Of a stretch of DNA of 64,000 nucleotides, positions 43,241 to 51,085 are shown in pieces. How positions within the stretch are numbered: position 1 is the stretch's first letter; every line of letters begins with the position of its first letter. The notes beneath the pieces were generated by a model that saw nothing but the letters and a program-made list of their open reading frames with translations, did no database searches and was not told the DNA's origin. Both the position numbers and the translations under genes were made by a program. This stretch comes from Bradyrhizobium canariense. GTDB taxonomy: Bacteria > Pseudomonadota > Alphaproteobacteria > Rhizobiales > Xanthobacteraceae. Location: contig NZ_LT629750.1 of NCBI RefSeq assembly GCF_900105125.1, forward strand, positions 4,216,001 to 4,280,000. The letters are read 5' to 3'.

Positions 43241-43423
43241 GTCTTCGGCCGGTCTCCTGGCTCACGGACAATGTCCTCGATCGTCTTCCCAATACCGCTT
43301 CGCGGCGTTCAGTGACGTCTTTGATCGAGGACGATCCGCCTACAGTTGCGGGGGCAGCAGCGGCTTGGGTGAACTCTCACCTGACCGCATTCCCGTTTCA
43401 CCTCTCGCGAGGCACCGAAAGAC
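43241..43423 (-). ncRNA. Cobalamin riboswitch 2 (cobT operon)
   Basis: On the minus strand the core motifs are AACGGGAATGCGGT, GCTGCCCCCGCAACTGTAGG, TTGGGAAGACG and GTGAGCCAGGAGACC. The P1 stem pairs GTCTTTCGG (43415-43423) with CCGAAGAC (43241-43248), with one bulged base. It precedes cobT by 225 bp, and the intervening leader (43016-43240) contains no supported gene. It should repress the leftward operon cobT-cobU-cobS-phosphatase-cobF-bluB when cobalamin is plentiful. The region to its right (43424-43586) is the divergent upstream region of the flavoprotein gene. Confidence 0.93.
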
Positions 43424-43586
43424 GGAACCACGAGAGCATGATGCACGCCGTCGCGCAAGCGGGCCGGAGTGCCAATCGCCAGGGATGCCCACGCGGTTGA
43501 CAACGTGGTCCGCCCTCCTATCAGTTCATCGATCTCATCAGGGCAACAGGGAATGCGATGCGGGACATGATCGAGCGAGCACGATC

Positions 43587-45005
43587 ATGAGTGAAACGGC
43601 CGTCTCTCGGGGCCTCGACGTTCTCGTGGTCGGCGGCGGCAGCGCCGCGCTGTGCGCGGCGATCGCAGCGCGGCGCAGCGGCGCGTCCGTACGGCTGGTC
43701 GAGCAAGCCCCGGCCTCGCTGCGCGGCGGCAACACCCGCCACGCGCGCAATTTCCGCCTGATGCATGACCGGCCGGCATGGTATGTGCCGGATAATTATG
43801 GCGAAGACGCCTTCTTCAAGGACCTGCTTCGCGTCACACACGGCGCGACCGATGAGCAACTGGCGCGCGTTCTGATCCGTGGCTCCGCCACCATCGCCAC
43901 ATGGCTCGACGGCAACGGCGTGCGCCTGCAAGATCCGGCCAGCGGGGTGATGCCTTATTCGAAGCGGACGGCTTTTTTCCTCGGTGGCGGCAAGGCGATG
44001 ATCAACGCGCTCTACGCGACCGCGGCCAAGCTCGGCGTGACGATCGACTATGACAGCGAAGTCGTTGCGCTCGCGTTTGGCGAAGACCGGGATTGCGAAG
44101 CCGACATCCTTCATGACGACCGCATCGATCGCATCACACCGAAGACCCTGGTTCTGTGCTCCGGCGGCCATCAGGCCAATATCGACTGGCTTCGCGAAAG
44201 TTTTGGCGACGCCGCCGACAATTTCATGATCCGCGGCACGCCCTATGTCACCGGCTCGGTGTTGCGCCTGCTGCTCGACGCCGGCGTGAAGCCGGTCGGC
44301 AACCCCTCGCGCGCTCATATGGTTGTGGTCGACGCCCGCGGACCAAAGTTCGATGGCGGTATCGTCACCCGCATCACCGCTATTCCACACGGCATCGTCG
44401 TCGACCATGACGGCCGACGATTTCACGACGAGGGCGAGGACGCACGCAAGACGCATTTTGCCCGCTGGGGCGCGCGCATCGCGGCCTGTCCGGGCCAGAT
44501 CGCCTATCTGATCCTGGATGCGAAAGGGTTCGGCCGCGCCTTGCCGACAGCGCTGCCACCGATCCGGGCCGACACCGTCGCGTCACTCGCGAGCGCGGTC
44601 GGCCTCAATCCGGCGGCGCTTGAAACCACGATCATGGATTTCAATGCCGCAACCGGAGACGACGATAATGTGCCGGCGATCGAACGTTGCACCAAGGGGC
44701 TTGTCCCACCGAAATCGCGCGCCGCGCTCCCGCTCGTGGTCCCGCCATTCGCTGCCTATCCGCTGCGGCCGGGCGTGACGTTCACGCATTTCGGCGTAGC
44801 CGTGGACGATCGCATGCGCGTGATGAAGAACGATGGCAGCCCCGCGCGCAACGTGTTCGCGGCCGGCATGATCATGGCGGCGAACGTGCTCAGCAATGGC
44901 TACCTCGCAGGACTTGGCGTCACGCTTTCGGCCGTGTTCGGGCGGCTCGCCGGCGAAGAAGCCGCGCGGCGGGCCCAACCCGGCGAACGAGGCGATGGCG
45001 ATTGA
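43587..45005 (+). CDS. TcuA/CobZ-family FAD flavoprotein, candidate precorrin-3B synthase
   Basis: FAD-binding protein of 472 residues in the fumarate reductase/tricarballylate dehydrogenase class. The dinucleotide motif is VLVVGGGSAALCAAIAARRSG (broken here as residues 13-33, with GGGSAA at 16-21). GGNTRHARNFRLMHD and the C-terminal FAD site FAAGMIMAANVLSNGYLAG complete it. In Rhodobacter, CobZ joins this flavoprotein to a TcuB-like FeS/haem domain and replaces CobG in the oxygen-dependent ring-contraction step. Here only the flavoprotein half is encoded, in the middle of the cob genes, and no cobG is found. I infer it does the CobZ job with a partner elsewhere. The ATG at 43587 follows GAGCGAG. 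Confidence 0.85.
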   Translation: MSETAVSRGLDVLVVGGGSAALCAAIAARRSGASVRLVEQAPASLRGGNTRHARNFRLMHDRPAWYVPDNYGEDAFFKDLLRVTHGATDEQLARVLIRGSATIATWLDGNGVRLQDPASGVMPYSKRTAFFLGGGKAMINALYATAAKLGVTIDYDSEVVALAFGEDRDCEADILHDDRIDRITPKTLVLCSGGHQANIDWLRESFGDAADNFMIRGTPYVTGSVLRLLLDAGVKPVGNPSRAHMVVVDARGPKFDGGIVTRITAIPHGIVVDHDGRRFHDEGEDARKTHFARWGARIAACPGQIAYLILDAKGFGRALPTALPPIRADTVASLASAVGLNPAALETTIMDFNAATGDDDNVPAIERCTKGLVPPKSRAALPLVVPPFAAYPLRPGVTFTHFGVAVDDRMRVMKNDGSPARNVFAAGMIMAANVLSNGYLAGLGVTLSAVFGRLAGEEAARRAQPGERGDGD

Positions 45006-45030
45006 GACGATGATGTCCGCACTGACGCCA

Positions 45031-46071
45031 TCAAGCCGTCAACGTGCCGCAGGTGGCCTCAAGTCGCCGCCACGCGGCCTCATCCGCGGGAAGCCCGAAC
45101 CGATACCATCGGGGTGCAGCGGCAAAGCCTCGGATCAAAATCCCGGCACGCGCGAAATGATCGAGCAGCTCGACGCCATCAGGGCCTTCGAACAAACCGA
45201 ACAGATCGGCGCCACCAAGCAGTCTCAATCCCGCGCCGGTGAGGATACCATCGAGCCGCCGTCGATCGACCGCAAGGCGCGTTCGCGTCGCCGCGATCCA
45301 TGCCGCGTCGCGCAGCGCCAACGTCGCGATCTCGCACGCAGGACCCGACACCGGCCAATCGCCGAGCAATTGGCGCCAAGGCGAGATATCGGACTCAGTG
45401 ACGATAACAAAACCCACGCGCAGTCCCGCGAGACCGAAAAACTTGCCGAGCGAGCGCAGCACCACCGTTCCGATGGGCAGTTCCGGCAGAGACAGCACCG
45501 ACGCCTCAGGCCGGACATCGGCAAAGGCTTCGTCGATAATCAGCCGTCGTCCGGTCGCGGTCCAGGCCTGCCCGAAAGCAACCAGCTCGGCACGCGCTAT
45601 CGTACGGCCGTTCGGATTGTTGGGATTGACCACAATGAGGGTGTCAAGGTCGTATGCTTTTGGATCCGGCAGCGCAACAAGCTCATGCACCTCGGCGCCC
45701 GCGTCGCGCCAGGTCGCGGCGTGCGAACCATAGGTCGGCGCGAGGACGCCGACGCGGCCGACGCCGATCACGTGCGGCAACAGGCGGATCGCAAGCTCGC
45801 TTCCGGAGACCGGCATGATCGCCGCATTCGCGGGAAGCCCGTAGGCGGCGGCGGCCGCGGTCTTCATCTGGGTTATTTCGCTCGCGAGTGGCAAGCGCTG
45901 ATACCGCGCGAGCGCTATATGTGGCACCGGCCAGGCGATGGGATTGATCCCGGTCGACAGATCGATCCATGGTTGCGGGGACTTCGGATAGAGTTGCGAC
46001 GCCATATCGATCCGACCGCCGTGAATCCTCAAGGCCCCCGCCCTCTTCCCGATCTCATCCCGCGAGTGCAT
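45031..46071 (-). CDS. cobD: Threonine-phosphate decarboxylase CobD (CobC of the aerobic nomenclature)
   Basis: PLP enzyme that makes (R)-1-amino-2-propanol O-phosphate, the aminopropanol arm of cobalamin. It is an aspartate aminotransferase fold of about 346 residues. WIDLSTGINPIAWPVP opens the domain, VVNPNNPNGRTI contacts the cofactor, IIDEAFADVRPE has the conserved aspartate, and LRSLGKFFGLAGLRVGF carries the Schiff-base lysine. The start is uncertain: ATG 46071 and ATG 46083 are both in frame, and either abuts or overlaps the start of divergent cbiB. It is convergent with the flavoprotein gene, 25 bp apart. Confidence 0.9.
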   Translation of the reverse strand: MHSRDEIGKRAGALRIHGGRIDMASQLYPKSPQPWIDLSTGINPIAWPVPHIALARYQRLPLASEITQMKTAAAAAYGLPANAAIMPVSGSELAIRLLPHVIGVGRVGVLAPTYGSHAATWRDAGAEVHELVALPDPKAYDLDTLIVVNPNNPNGRTIARAELVAFGQAWTATGRRLIIDEAFADVRPEASVLSLPELPIGTVVLRSLGKFFGLAGLRVGFVIVTESDISPWRQLLGDWPVSGPACEIATLALRDAAWIAATRTRLAVDRRRLDGILTGAGLRLLGGADLFGLFEGPDGVELLDHFARAGILIRGFAAAPRWYRFGLPADEAAWRRLEATCGTLTA

Positions 46072-46081
46072 GTTGCAATCC

Positions 46082-47077
46082 ATGTCCGATCCGCCTGACC
46101 GCGTCTTGATCCTGATCGTCGCCTTCAGCATCGAAGCCGTGCTGGCCTATCCTGCCACGTTGTTTCGCGCAATCGGCCATCCGGTGTCGTGGATCGGCGC
46201 ACTGATCGCGGCGCTTGATTCCAGGCTCAACCGGCCGGACTATTCGTTTGCGCTCCGCCGTGCCGCTGGCGTTGCGACCGTGCTGCTGTTGCTTGCGGGC
46301 AGCCTCAGCGCCGGTGTTGTACTCGAAATGGCCGTACCTGCCATTCCCTATCTCGGATTCGCTATAGTGGTCCTGGTCGTCGCCATGCTGATCTCCAGCG
46401 GCAATCTCGATCAGCACGTGCGCGCGGTCACAACCGCACTCCGGGCCGACGGGTTGGCTGGCGGACGGCGCAGCATCGCCAAAATCGTCGGCCGCGATCC
46501 TGACACGCTCGACGAAGCCGCGATTTGTCGCGCCGCGATCGAGAGTCTGGCCGAAAACGCATCCGACGGCGTGACCGCGCCGGCGCTGTGGCTTTTGCTC
46601 GGTGGATTACCCGGCATGATCGCTTACAAGGCGATCAACACGGCCGACAGCATGATCGGCCACTTATCCGAGCGACACCGCGCCTTTGGCTGGGCCGCAG
46701 CGAGACTCGATGATCTCGTCAACCTGCCGGCATCACGGTTGACCGGGCTGATGTTCATCGCTGCCGCCGCTGTTGTGCCCGGCGCGTCGGCATCGTCAGC
46801 ATGGCGGGCTTACCGACGCGATGCGCGGCTGCACCGCTCACCCAATGCCGGTTGGCCGGAAGCCGCGATGGCCGGTGCGCTCGGCCTACGCCTCGCCGGG
46901 CCGCGCATCTATAGCGGCGTTCTGGTCGAGGACCACTGGATGGGCGACGGCCGGGCCGAAGCAACGGTACGGGATATCGATCGCGCATTGATGCTTTACC
47001 GTACGGCCTTCGGTGGGGCGCTGTTGATCGTCGCAGCGATAGCTGTGATCGTGTATTCGGTTGGAGGCTGGTCGTGA
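46082..47077 (+). CDS. cbiB: Adenosylcobinamide-phosphate synthase CbiB (CobD of the aerobic nomenclature)
   Basis: Polytopic membrane protein that couples aminopropanol phosphate to adenosylcobyric acid. It is about 331 residues. Blocks are LAYPATLFRAIGHPVSWIGAL, DEAAICRAAIESLAENASDG (the conserved E-N-x-x-D motif), APALWLLLGGLPGMIAYKAINT, DSMIGHLSERHRAFGWAAAR and DDLVNLPASRLTG. Hydrophobic segments include GVATVLLLLAGSLSAGVVLEM. Two in-frame ATGs (46070, 46082) exist; I chose the second because it avoids running into the divergent cobD gene. The partner substrate is made by the enzyme encoded on the other side of this shared start region. Confidence 0.9.
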   Translation: MSDPPDRVLILIVAFSIEAVLAYPATLFRAIGHPVSWIGALIAALDSRLNRPDYSFALRRAAGVATVLLLLAGSLSAGVVLEMAVPAIPYLGFAIVVLVVAMLISSGNLDQHVRAVTTALRADGLAGGRRSIAKIVGRDPDTLDEAAICRAAIESLAENASDGVTAPALWLLLGGLPGMIAYKAINTADSMIGHLSERHRAFGWAAARLDDLVNLPASRLTGLMFIAAAAVVPGASASSAWRAYRRDARLHRSPNAGWPEAAMAGALGLRLAGPRIYSGVLVEDHWMGDGRAEATVRDIDRALMLYRTAFGGALLIVAAIAVIVYSVGGWS

Positions 47078-47080
47078 GCG

Positions 47081-48553
47081 TCAGCGTGCCATGCTGAGCA
47101 GCCTGTTGACGTCGAGATGCGCGGCAAGATGCGCGGCGAGAGCATCGAGGGTTTGTTCAACCAATAGTTCGTAACCAAGCGAACTCGCCGGCGCACCAAG
47201 CCGGGCAAGCCATGCCGCGCGCTGCGCGTCACCGGCGAAAAAACCGTGCAGATATGTGCCGGCGATACGGCCGTCGATTGATACCGCGCCATCCGGCCGG
47301 CCATCATCGAATCGCAACAGCGGGCGCTGCGTTCCGGCTCCGGTGGTCCGGCCGATATGCATTTCATAGCCGACGGCAGCGACGCCGTCCGCAACGGTGC
47401 GGCCTCTGACGGCGACCAGCGACTTGTCGCCGGCGAGCTCCGTTGTGACCTCGATCAGGCCGAGTCCCGCCGCCGACCCCGGCGGCCCTTCAATGCCGTC
47501 GGGGTCGGCGACACTGCGCCCGAGCATCTGATAGCCACCGCACAGGCCGAGCACGCGTCCGCCGCGTCGGCTGTAAGCGATGATGTCGGCATCCCAGCCG
47601 CAGGTCCGCAACGCCGCCAGATCCGCGATGGTTGCCTTCGAGCCGGGCAGAATGACGAGATCGGTATCGACGGGCAGCGCCGCGCCATTGCGCAACAACA
47701 CGAGCTCGACGCCAGGCTCGAGCCGCAACGGATCCAGATCATCGAAATTGGCGATATGCGGCAGCACCGGCACGACGATGCGCACGCGATGCCCCGCCGC
47801 CCCCGGCGCTCGTGCGGGTGAGGCCTCGAGCCCGAAAACATCCTCGGCCGGCAGCCGATGCGCGTCGCGAAAATGCGGCACCAGGCCGATCGGCGCCCAG
47901 CCGGTGCGCTCGGCTACGAACGTCATTCCGGTTGCAAACAATGACGGGTCGCCGCGCATTTTGTTGACGATGAAGCCTGCAATCAACTTTGCATCCGTGG
48001 GATCGATCACCGCGGCGGTGCCGCACAGGCTTGCAATCACCCCGCCGCGATCGATATCGCCGATCAGCACCACCGGTGCATCGACGGCACGGGCGAATCC
48101 CATATTGGCGATATCGTGGGCACGTAGATTCACTTCCGACGCGGAACCCGCCCCCTCGACCAGCACGATGTCACATAGCGCCCGGGTTTTTGCGAAGCTG
48201 TCGAGCACATAAGGCATCAGCTCCGCCTTGCGGGACTGATATTCACGCGCGCGAGCACTGCCGAACACGCGACCCTGCACCACGATCTGCGAGCCGATCT
48301 CGCTTTGCGGCTTCAGCAGCACGGGATTCATGTCGACCGTCGGCGCGACGCGCGCGGCGCGCGCTTGCAGCGCCTGGGCGCGGCCGATCTCGCCGCCGTC
48401 TTCGGTGACCGCAGCGTTGTTCGACATGTTCTGCGGTTTGAAAGGACGGACCGATAGCCCGCGGCTCGCCAACAAGCGGCACAAGCCGGCGACGATCAGC
48501 GACTTGCCGACATCGGAGCCGGTTCCCTGAAACATCAGCGCGCGCGCGGCCAT
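47081..48553 (-). CDS. cobQ: Cobyric acid synthase CobQ
   Basis: Glutamine-dependent amidotransferase that adds four amides to adenosylcobyrinic acid a,c-diamide. The N-terminal DTBS-like domain has [40 protein letters not shown] and [20 protein letters not shown]. The C-terminal type-I GATase domain holds the nucleophile in [12 protein letters not shown] and the His-Glu pair near the end (GTYLHGFF). 490 residues is normal. The start overlaps the cobO stop by one base (TGATG), so translation is coupled. It ends 3 bp from convergent cbiB. Confidence 0.94.
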   Translation of the reverse strand: MAARALMFQGTGSDVGKSLIVAGLCRLLASRGLSVRPFKPQNMSNNAAVTEDGGEIGRAQALQARAARVAPTVDMNPVLLKPQSEIGSQIVVQGRVFGSARAREYQSRKAELMPYVLDSFAKTRALCDIVLVEGAGSASEVNLRAHDIANMGFARAVDAPVVLIGDIDRGGVIASLCGTAAVIDPTDAKLIAGFIVNKMRGDPSLFATGMTFVAERTGWAPIGLVPHFRDAHRLPAEDVFGLEASPARAPGAAGHRVRIVVPVLPHIANFDDLDPLRLEPGVELVLLRNGAALPVDTDLVILPGSKATIADLAALRTCGWDADIIAYSRRGGRVLGLCGGYQMLGRSVADPDGIEGPPGSAAGLGLIEVTTELAGDKSLVAVRGRTVADGVAAVGYEMHIGRTTGAGTQRPLLRFDDGRPDGAVSIDGRIAGTYLHGFFAGDAQRAAWLARLGAPASSLGYELLVEQTLDALAAHLAAHLDVNRLLSMAR

Positions 48554-49164
48554 CAGAACTCGATGCCGGCCTGGGTTTTCACGCCAGCCGAGAAGTGATG
48601 CTTGACCGCGCCCATCTCGGTAACGAGATCGGCCGCCTCGATCAGTGCCGGTTTGGCGTTGCGGCCGGTGACGATGACATGCAGATCGTTTCGCCGCGAC
48701 GTGAGCTTTGCCACCACTTCATCCAGCGGCAGGTAATCGTAGCGAAGCGCGATGTTAAGTTCGTCGAGCACGACGAGGCCGATGGTCGGATCATCCATCA
48801 GGCCGAGCGCGATGCCCCAGGCGCGCTGGCAGGCGGCGATGTCGCGCGCCTTGTCCTGGGTCTCCCAGGTGAACCCCTCGCCGGCCGTATGCCAGACCAC
48901 GCGGTCACCGAATGATTCCAGCGCGGCCTGCTCGCCAGTCGCCCGGCCCTTGATGAATTGCACGACGCCGACACGCCAGCCGTGACCGAGCGAACGCAAG
49001 GCGAGGCCGAAAGCGGCCGTCGACTTGCCTTTGCCGGGTCCGGTGTTGATCATCAACAGACCCTTTGCGATGGTCTTGGACGCGACTTCGGCGTCCTGAA
49101 CCGCCTTGCGTTTGGCCATCTTGGCGCGATGACGCTCAGCCTCGTCGGTGTCGTTCTCGCTCAT
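48553..49164 (-). CDS. cobO: Cob(I)yrinic acid a,c-diamide adenosyltransferase CobO (CobA/BtuR family)
   Basis: Attaches the adenosyl group from ATP to cobalt. The P-loop is [18 protein letters not shown] (unusual G-x-G-K-G-K-S-T, as in BtuR), with [34 protein letters not shown] and [37 protein letters not shown] ends the protein, as in all members. About 203 residues. The ATG at 49164 has AGGA 4 bases upstream; ATG 49176 is also possible. It diverges from the riboswitch-3 operon and heads the leftward pair cobO-cobQ, which has no riboswitch of its own in the 134 bp upstream of it. Confidence 0.93.
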   Translation of the reverse strand: MSENDTDEAERHRAKMAKRKAVQDAEVASKTIAKGLLMINTGPGKGKSTAAFGLALRSLGHGWRVGVVQFIKGRATGEQAALESFGDRVVWHTAGEGFTWETQDKARDIAACQRAWGIALGLMDDPTIGLVVLDELNIALRYDYLPLDEVVAKLTSRRNDLHVIVTGRNAKPALIEAADLVTEMGAVKHHFSAGVKTQAGIEF

Positions 49165-49297
49165 GTTATCCTGCATTATAAATCCACTATAGATCGGTGG
49201 GCTGCGACAGGATCACACCAATACCGTCTCGGCAACCTGCCCGGCGCCTCCTGAGGGATTGACTTGAGGGCGTTTCCGTCTGATTGAGTCGTGAGCC

Positions 49298-49487
49298 GAC
49301 GGTGTCTTGTCTTCGGACAGGACTAAGAGGGAATACCGGGCGCAGGAGACACGGGAAGTTCCCGGGTTTCAGCGAAGCCGGAGCTGCCCCCGCAACTGTG
49401 AGCGGAAAGCCTGCATCGAAAGCCACTGGGTAATTTGCCCGGGAAGGTGGTGCCGGCGATGACCCGTGAGCCAGGAAACCTGCCGTC
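49298..49487 (+). ncRNA. Cobalamin riboswitch 3 (DUF1636-cobW-cobN operon)
   Basis: The conserved core reads GAGGGAATACCGGG, GCTGCCCCCGCAACTGTGAG, GCCACTGGGTAA (a clear B12-box element), CGGGAAGGTGG and GTGAGCCAGGAAACCTGC. P1 pairs GACGG (49298-49302) with CCGTC (49483-49487). It contains an inserted stem-loop with CGGGAA/TTCCCG complementarity. It lies upstream of the long rightward ring-synthesis operon, so it probably sets the level of the whole de novo pathway. A 128-bp leader with no gene separates it from the DUF1636 start. Confidence 0.94.
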
Positions 49488-49615
49488 GCCTGCCATATTC
49501 GCCATTCCGGGCGGGGCGTCCCGGGGTGAGAAGGTTGGTCGAACGGAGTGCAGGTCCGCTCGCCGCTTGTCTGGCTGCCGCCTTGGGCGGTGGTCATCCA
49601 TTGACGGGCTTTGCT

Positions 49616-50041
49616 ATGGACCAATCTGCACTAGATCCACCTCCCCAAGAGCCAACTTCGGCATCCGACGTTACGGTGACAATGCATGTCTGCGTCACCT
49701 GTCTTGCCGGCGAAGACCGCGAAACCGTGCCGCGTGCCGGACGCCGGCTACATGACGCGCTGGCCGATGCGCAACGCCGTCAGGACGGCCTGTCCAGCTT
49801 CCGTATCATCGAGGCCGAGTGTCTCTCCAATTGCAATCGCGGTTGCAGCGTCGCGTTGAGCGGACCGGGACGCTGGAGCTATGTCTATGGTGACCTCAGC
49901 CAGGCTTCGGTCGAGGACTTGCTCGCCGGCGCCTCGCGCTATGCGGCCACCGAGGATGGCCTGGTGCCGTGGCGAGAACGCCCGACGATCTTCCGCAAGG
50001 GGGTGATCGCGCGCATCCCGCCAGCCCCGAAGCCGGTTTAG
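49616..50041 (+). CDS. DUF1636 cysteine-rich protein, thioredoxin-like ferredoxin candidate
   Basis: Protein of 141 residues found next to cobW in cob operons; no reaction known to me. Five cysteines are arranged as HVCVTCLAG (Cys26, Cys29) and ECLSNCNRGC (Cys69, Cys73, Cys77). The second block resembles the C-L-x-x-C metal loop of thioredoxin-like [2Fe-2S] proteins such as NuoE. A [2Fe-2S] or cobalt/zinc site is therefore plausible. The ATG at 49616 lacks a strong ribosome site; ATG 49682 just before the first cysteine block is a possible alternative. It is the first gene after riboswitch 3 and ends 9 bp before cobW. Confidence 0.8.
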   Translation: MDQSALDPPPQEPTSASDVTVTMHVCVTCLAGEDRETVPRAGRRLHDALADAQRRQDGLSSFRIIEAECLSNCNRGCSVALSGPGRWSYVYGDLSQASVEDLLAGASRYAATEDGLVPWRERPTIFRKGVIARIPPAPKPV

Positions 50042-50050
50042 GAACATTTC

Positions 50051-51082
50051 ATGTCGATCGAAAAAATACCTGTCACGATCATTACCGGCTTCCTCGGCGC
50101 GGGAAAGACCACGCTGGTTCGCCATCTGATGCAGAACCCGCAGGGCCGCCGCCTGGCAATCCTGGTCAACGAATTCGGCGACCTCGGAATCGACGGCGAC
50201 ATCCTGAAAGGCTGCGCCGACGCCAATTGCCCCGAAGACGCTATCGTAGAACTCACCAATGGCTGCCTGTGCTGCACGGTTGCCGATGATTTTGTTCCGA
50301 CGATCGAGGCCCTGCTCGCGCGGCCACAGCCGCCCGATCACATTCTGATCGAGACCTCCGGATTGGCACTGCCGAAACCGCTGCTGAAAGCATTCGACTG
50401 GCCCGACCTGCGATCGCGCATCACGGTCGACGGCGTGATCGCGGTGGCGGACGCCGAAGCGGTCGCCGACGGCCGGTTCGCGCCCGATCTGGCGGCGATC
50501 GCGCGGCAACGTCTCGCCGACAGCAGTATCGATCACGACACCCCGCTCGGAGAAGTGTTTGAGGATCAGGTCGCTTGCGCCGACATCGTGATCCTCAACA
50601 AGGCCGATCTGGTCAGCCCGAATCGTCTGGCCGAAGCTCGCAAGACCGTGCTCGCGGAAGCGCCACGCAGCATTCCGGTGCTGGAAGTGACCGAAGGCCG
50701 CATCGATCCGCGCGTCGTGCTCGGCCTTGGGGCCGCGGCGGAAAACGATCTCGACGCGCGGCCGAGCCATCACGAAGATCACGACAGCCATGATCACGAC
50801 GATTTCGAGACCATTGTGGTGACACTGCCGGCCGATACCAACGCCGAAACCATCGTGGCCAGGATGGAAGCGATCGCGCGCGACCACAGCGTGCTACGCG
50901 CCAAGGGTTACGTCGCTGTCGCCGGCAAACCGATGCGGCTATTGGTGCAAGGGGTCGGGACCCGGGTGCGCGCGCAATTCGACCGGCCGTGGCGCGCCGA
51001 CGAGCCACGAATCTCGCGGATTGTTGTGATCGCCGAGCGTGGCTTCGACCACGACGCCATCACGGCCGTGCTCAACGGGTGA
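50051..51082 (+). CDS. cobW: CobW-family GTP-dependent metallochaperone
   Basis: G3E-family P-loop GTPase thought to supply Co2+ to cobaltochelatase. The P-loop is GFLGAGKTTLVRHLM (residues 13-27). The metal site is NGCLCCTVADDF (about 75-86), where CLCC holds the ion, followed by LIETSGLALPKPL. The base-recognition motif is LNKADL. A histidine-rich segment (HHEDHDSHDHDD) lies near residue 240, and the C-terminal CobW domain follows. 343 residues is normal. It lies 3 bp before cobN, which fits a chaperone for the chelatase. Confidence 0.94.
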   Translation: MSIEKIPVTIITGFLGAGKTTLVRHLMQNPQGRRLAILVNEFGDLGIDGDILKGCADANCPEDAIVELTNGCLCCTVADDFVPTIEALLARPQPPDHILIETSGLALPKPLLKAFDWPDLRSRITVDGVIAVADAEAVADGRFAPDLAAIARQRLADSSIDHDTPLGEVFEDQVACADIVILNKADLVSPNRLAEARKTVLAEAPRSIPVLEVTEGRIDPRVVLGLGAAAENDLDARPSHHEDHDSHDHDDFETIVVTLPADTNAETIVARMEAIARDHSVLRAKGYVAVAGKPMRLLVQGVGTRVRAQFDRPWRADEPRISRIVVIAERGFDHDAITAVLNG

Positions 51083-51085
51083 AGC

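Noticed and set aside
49748..50887. 379-codon open frame on the minus strand
   Set aside because: Opposite DUF1636 and cobW; shadow frame.
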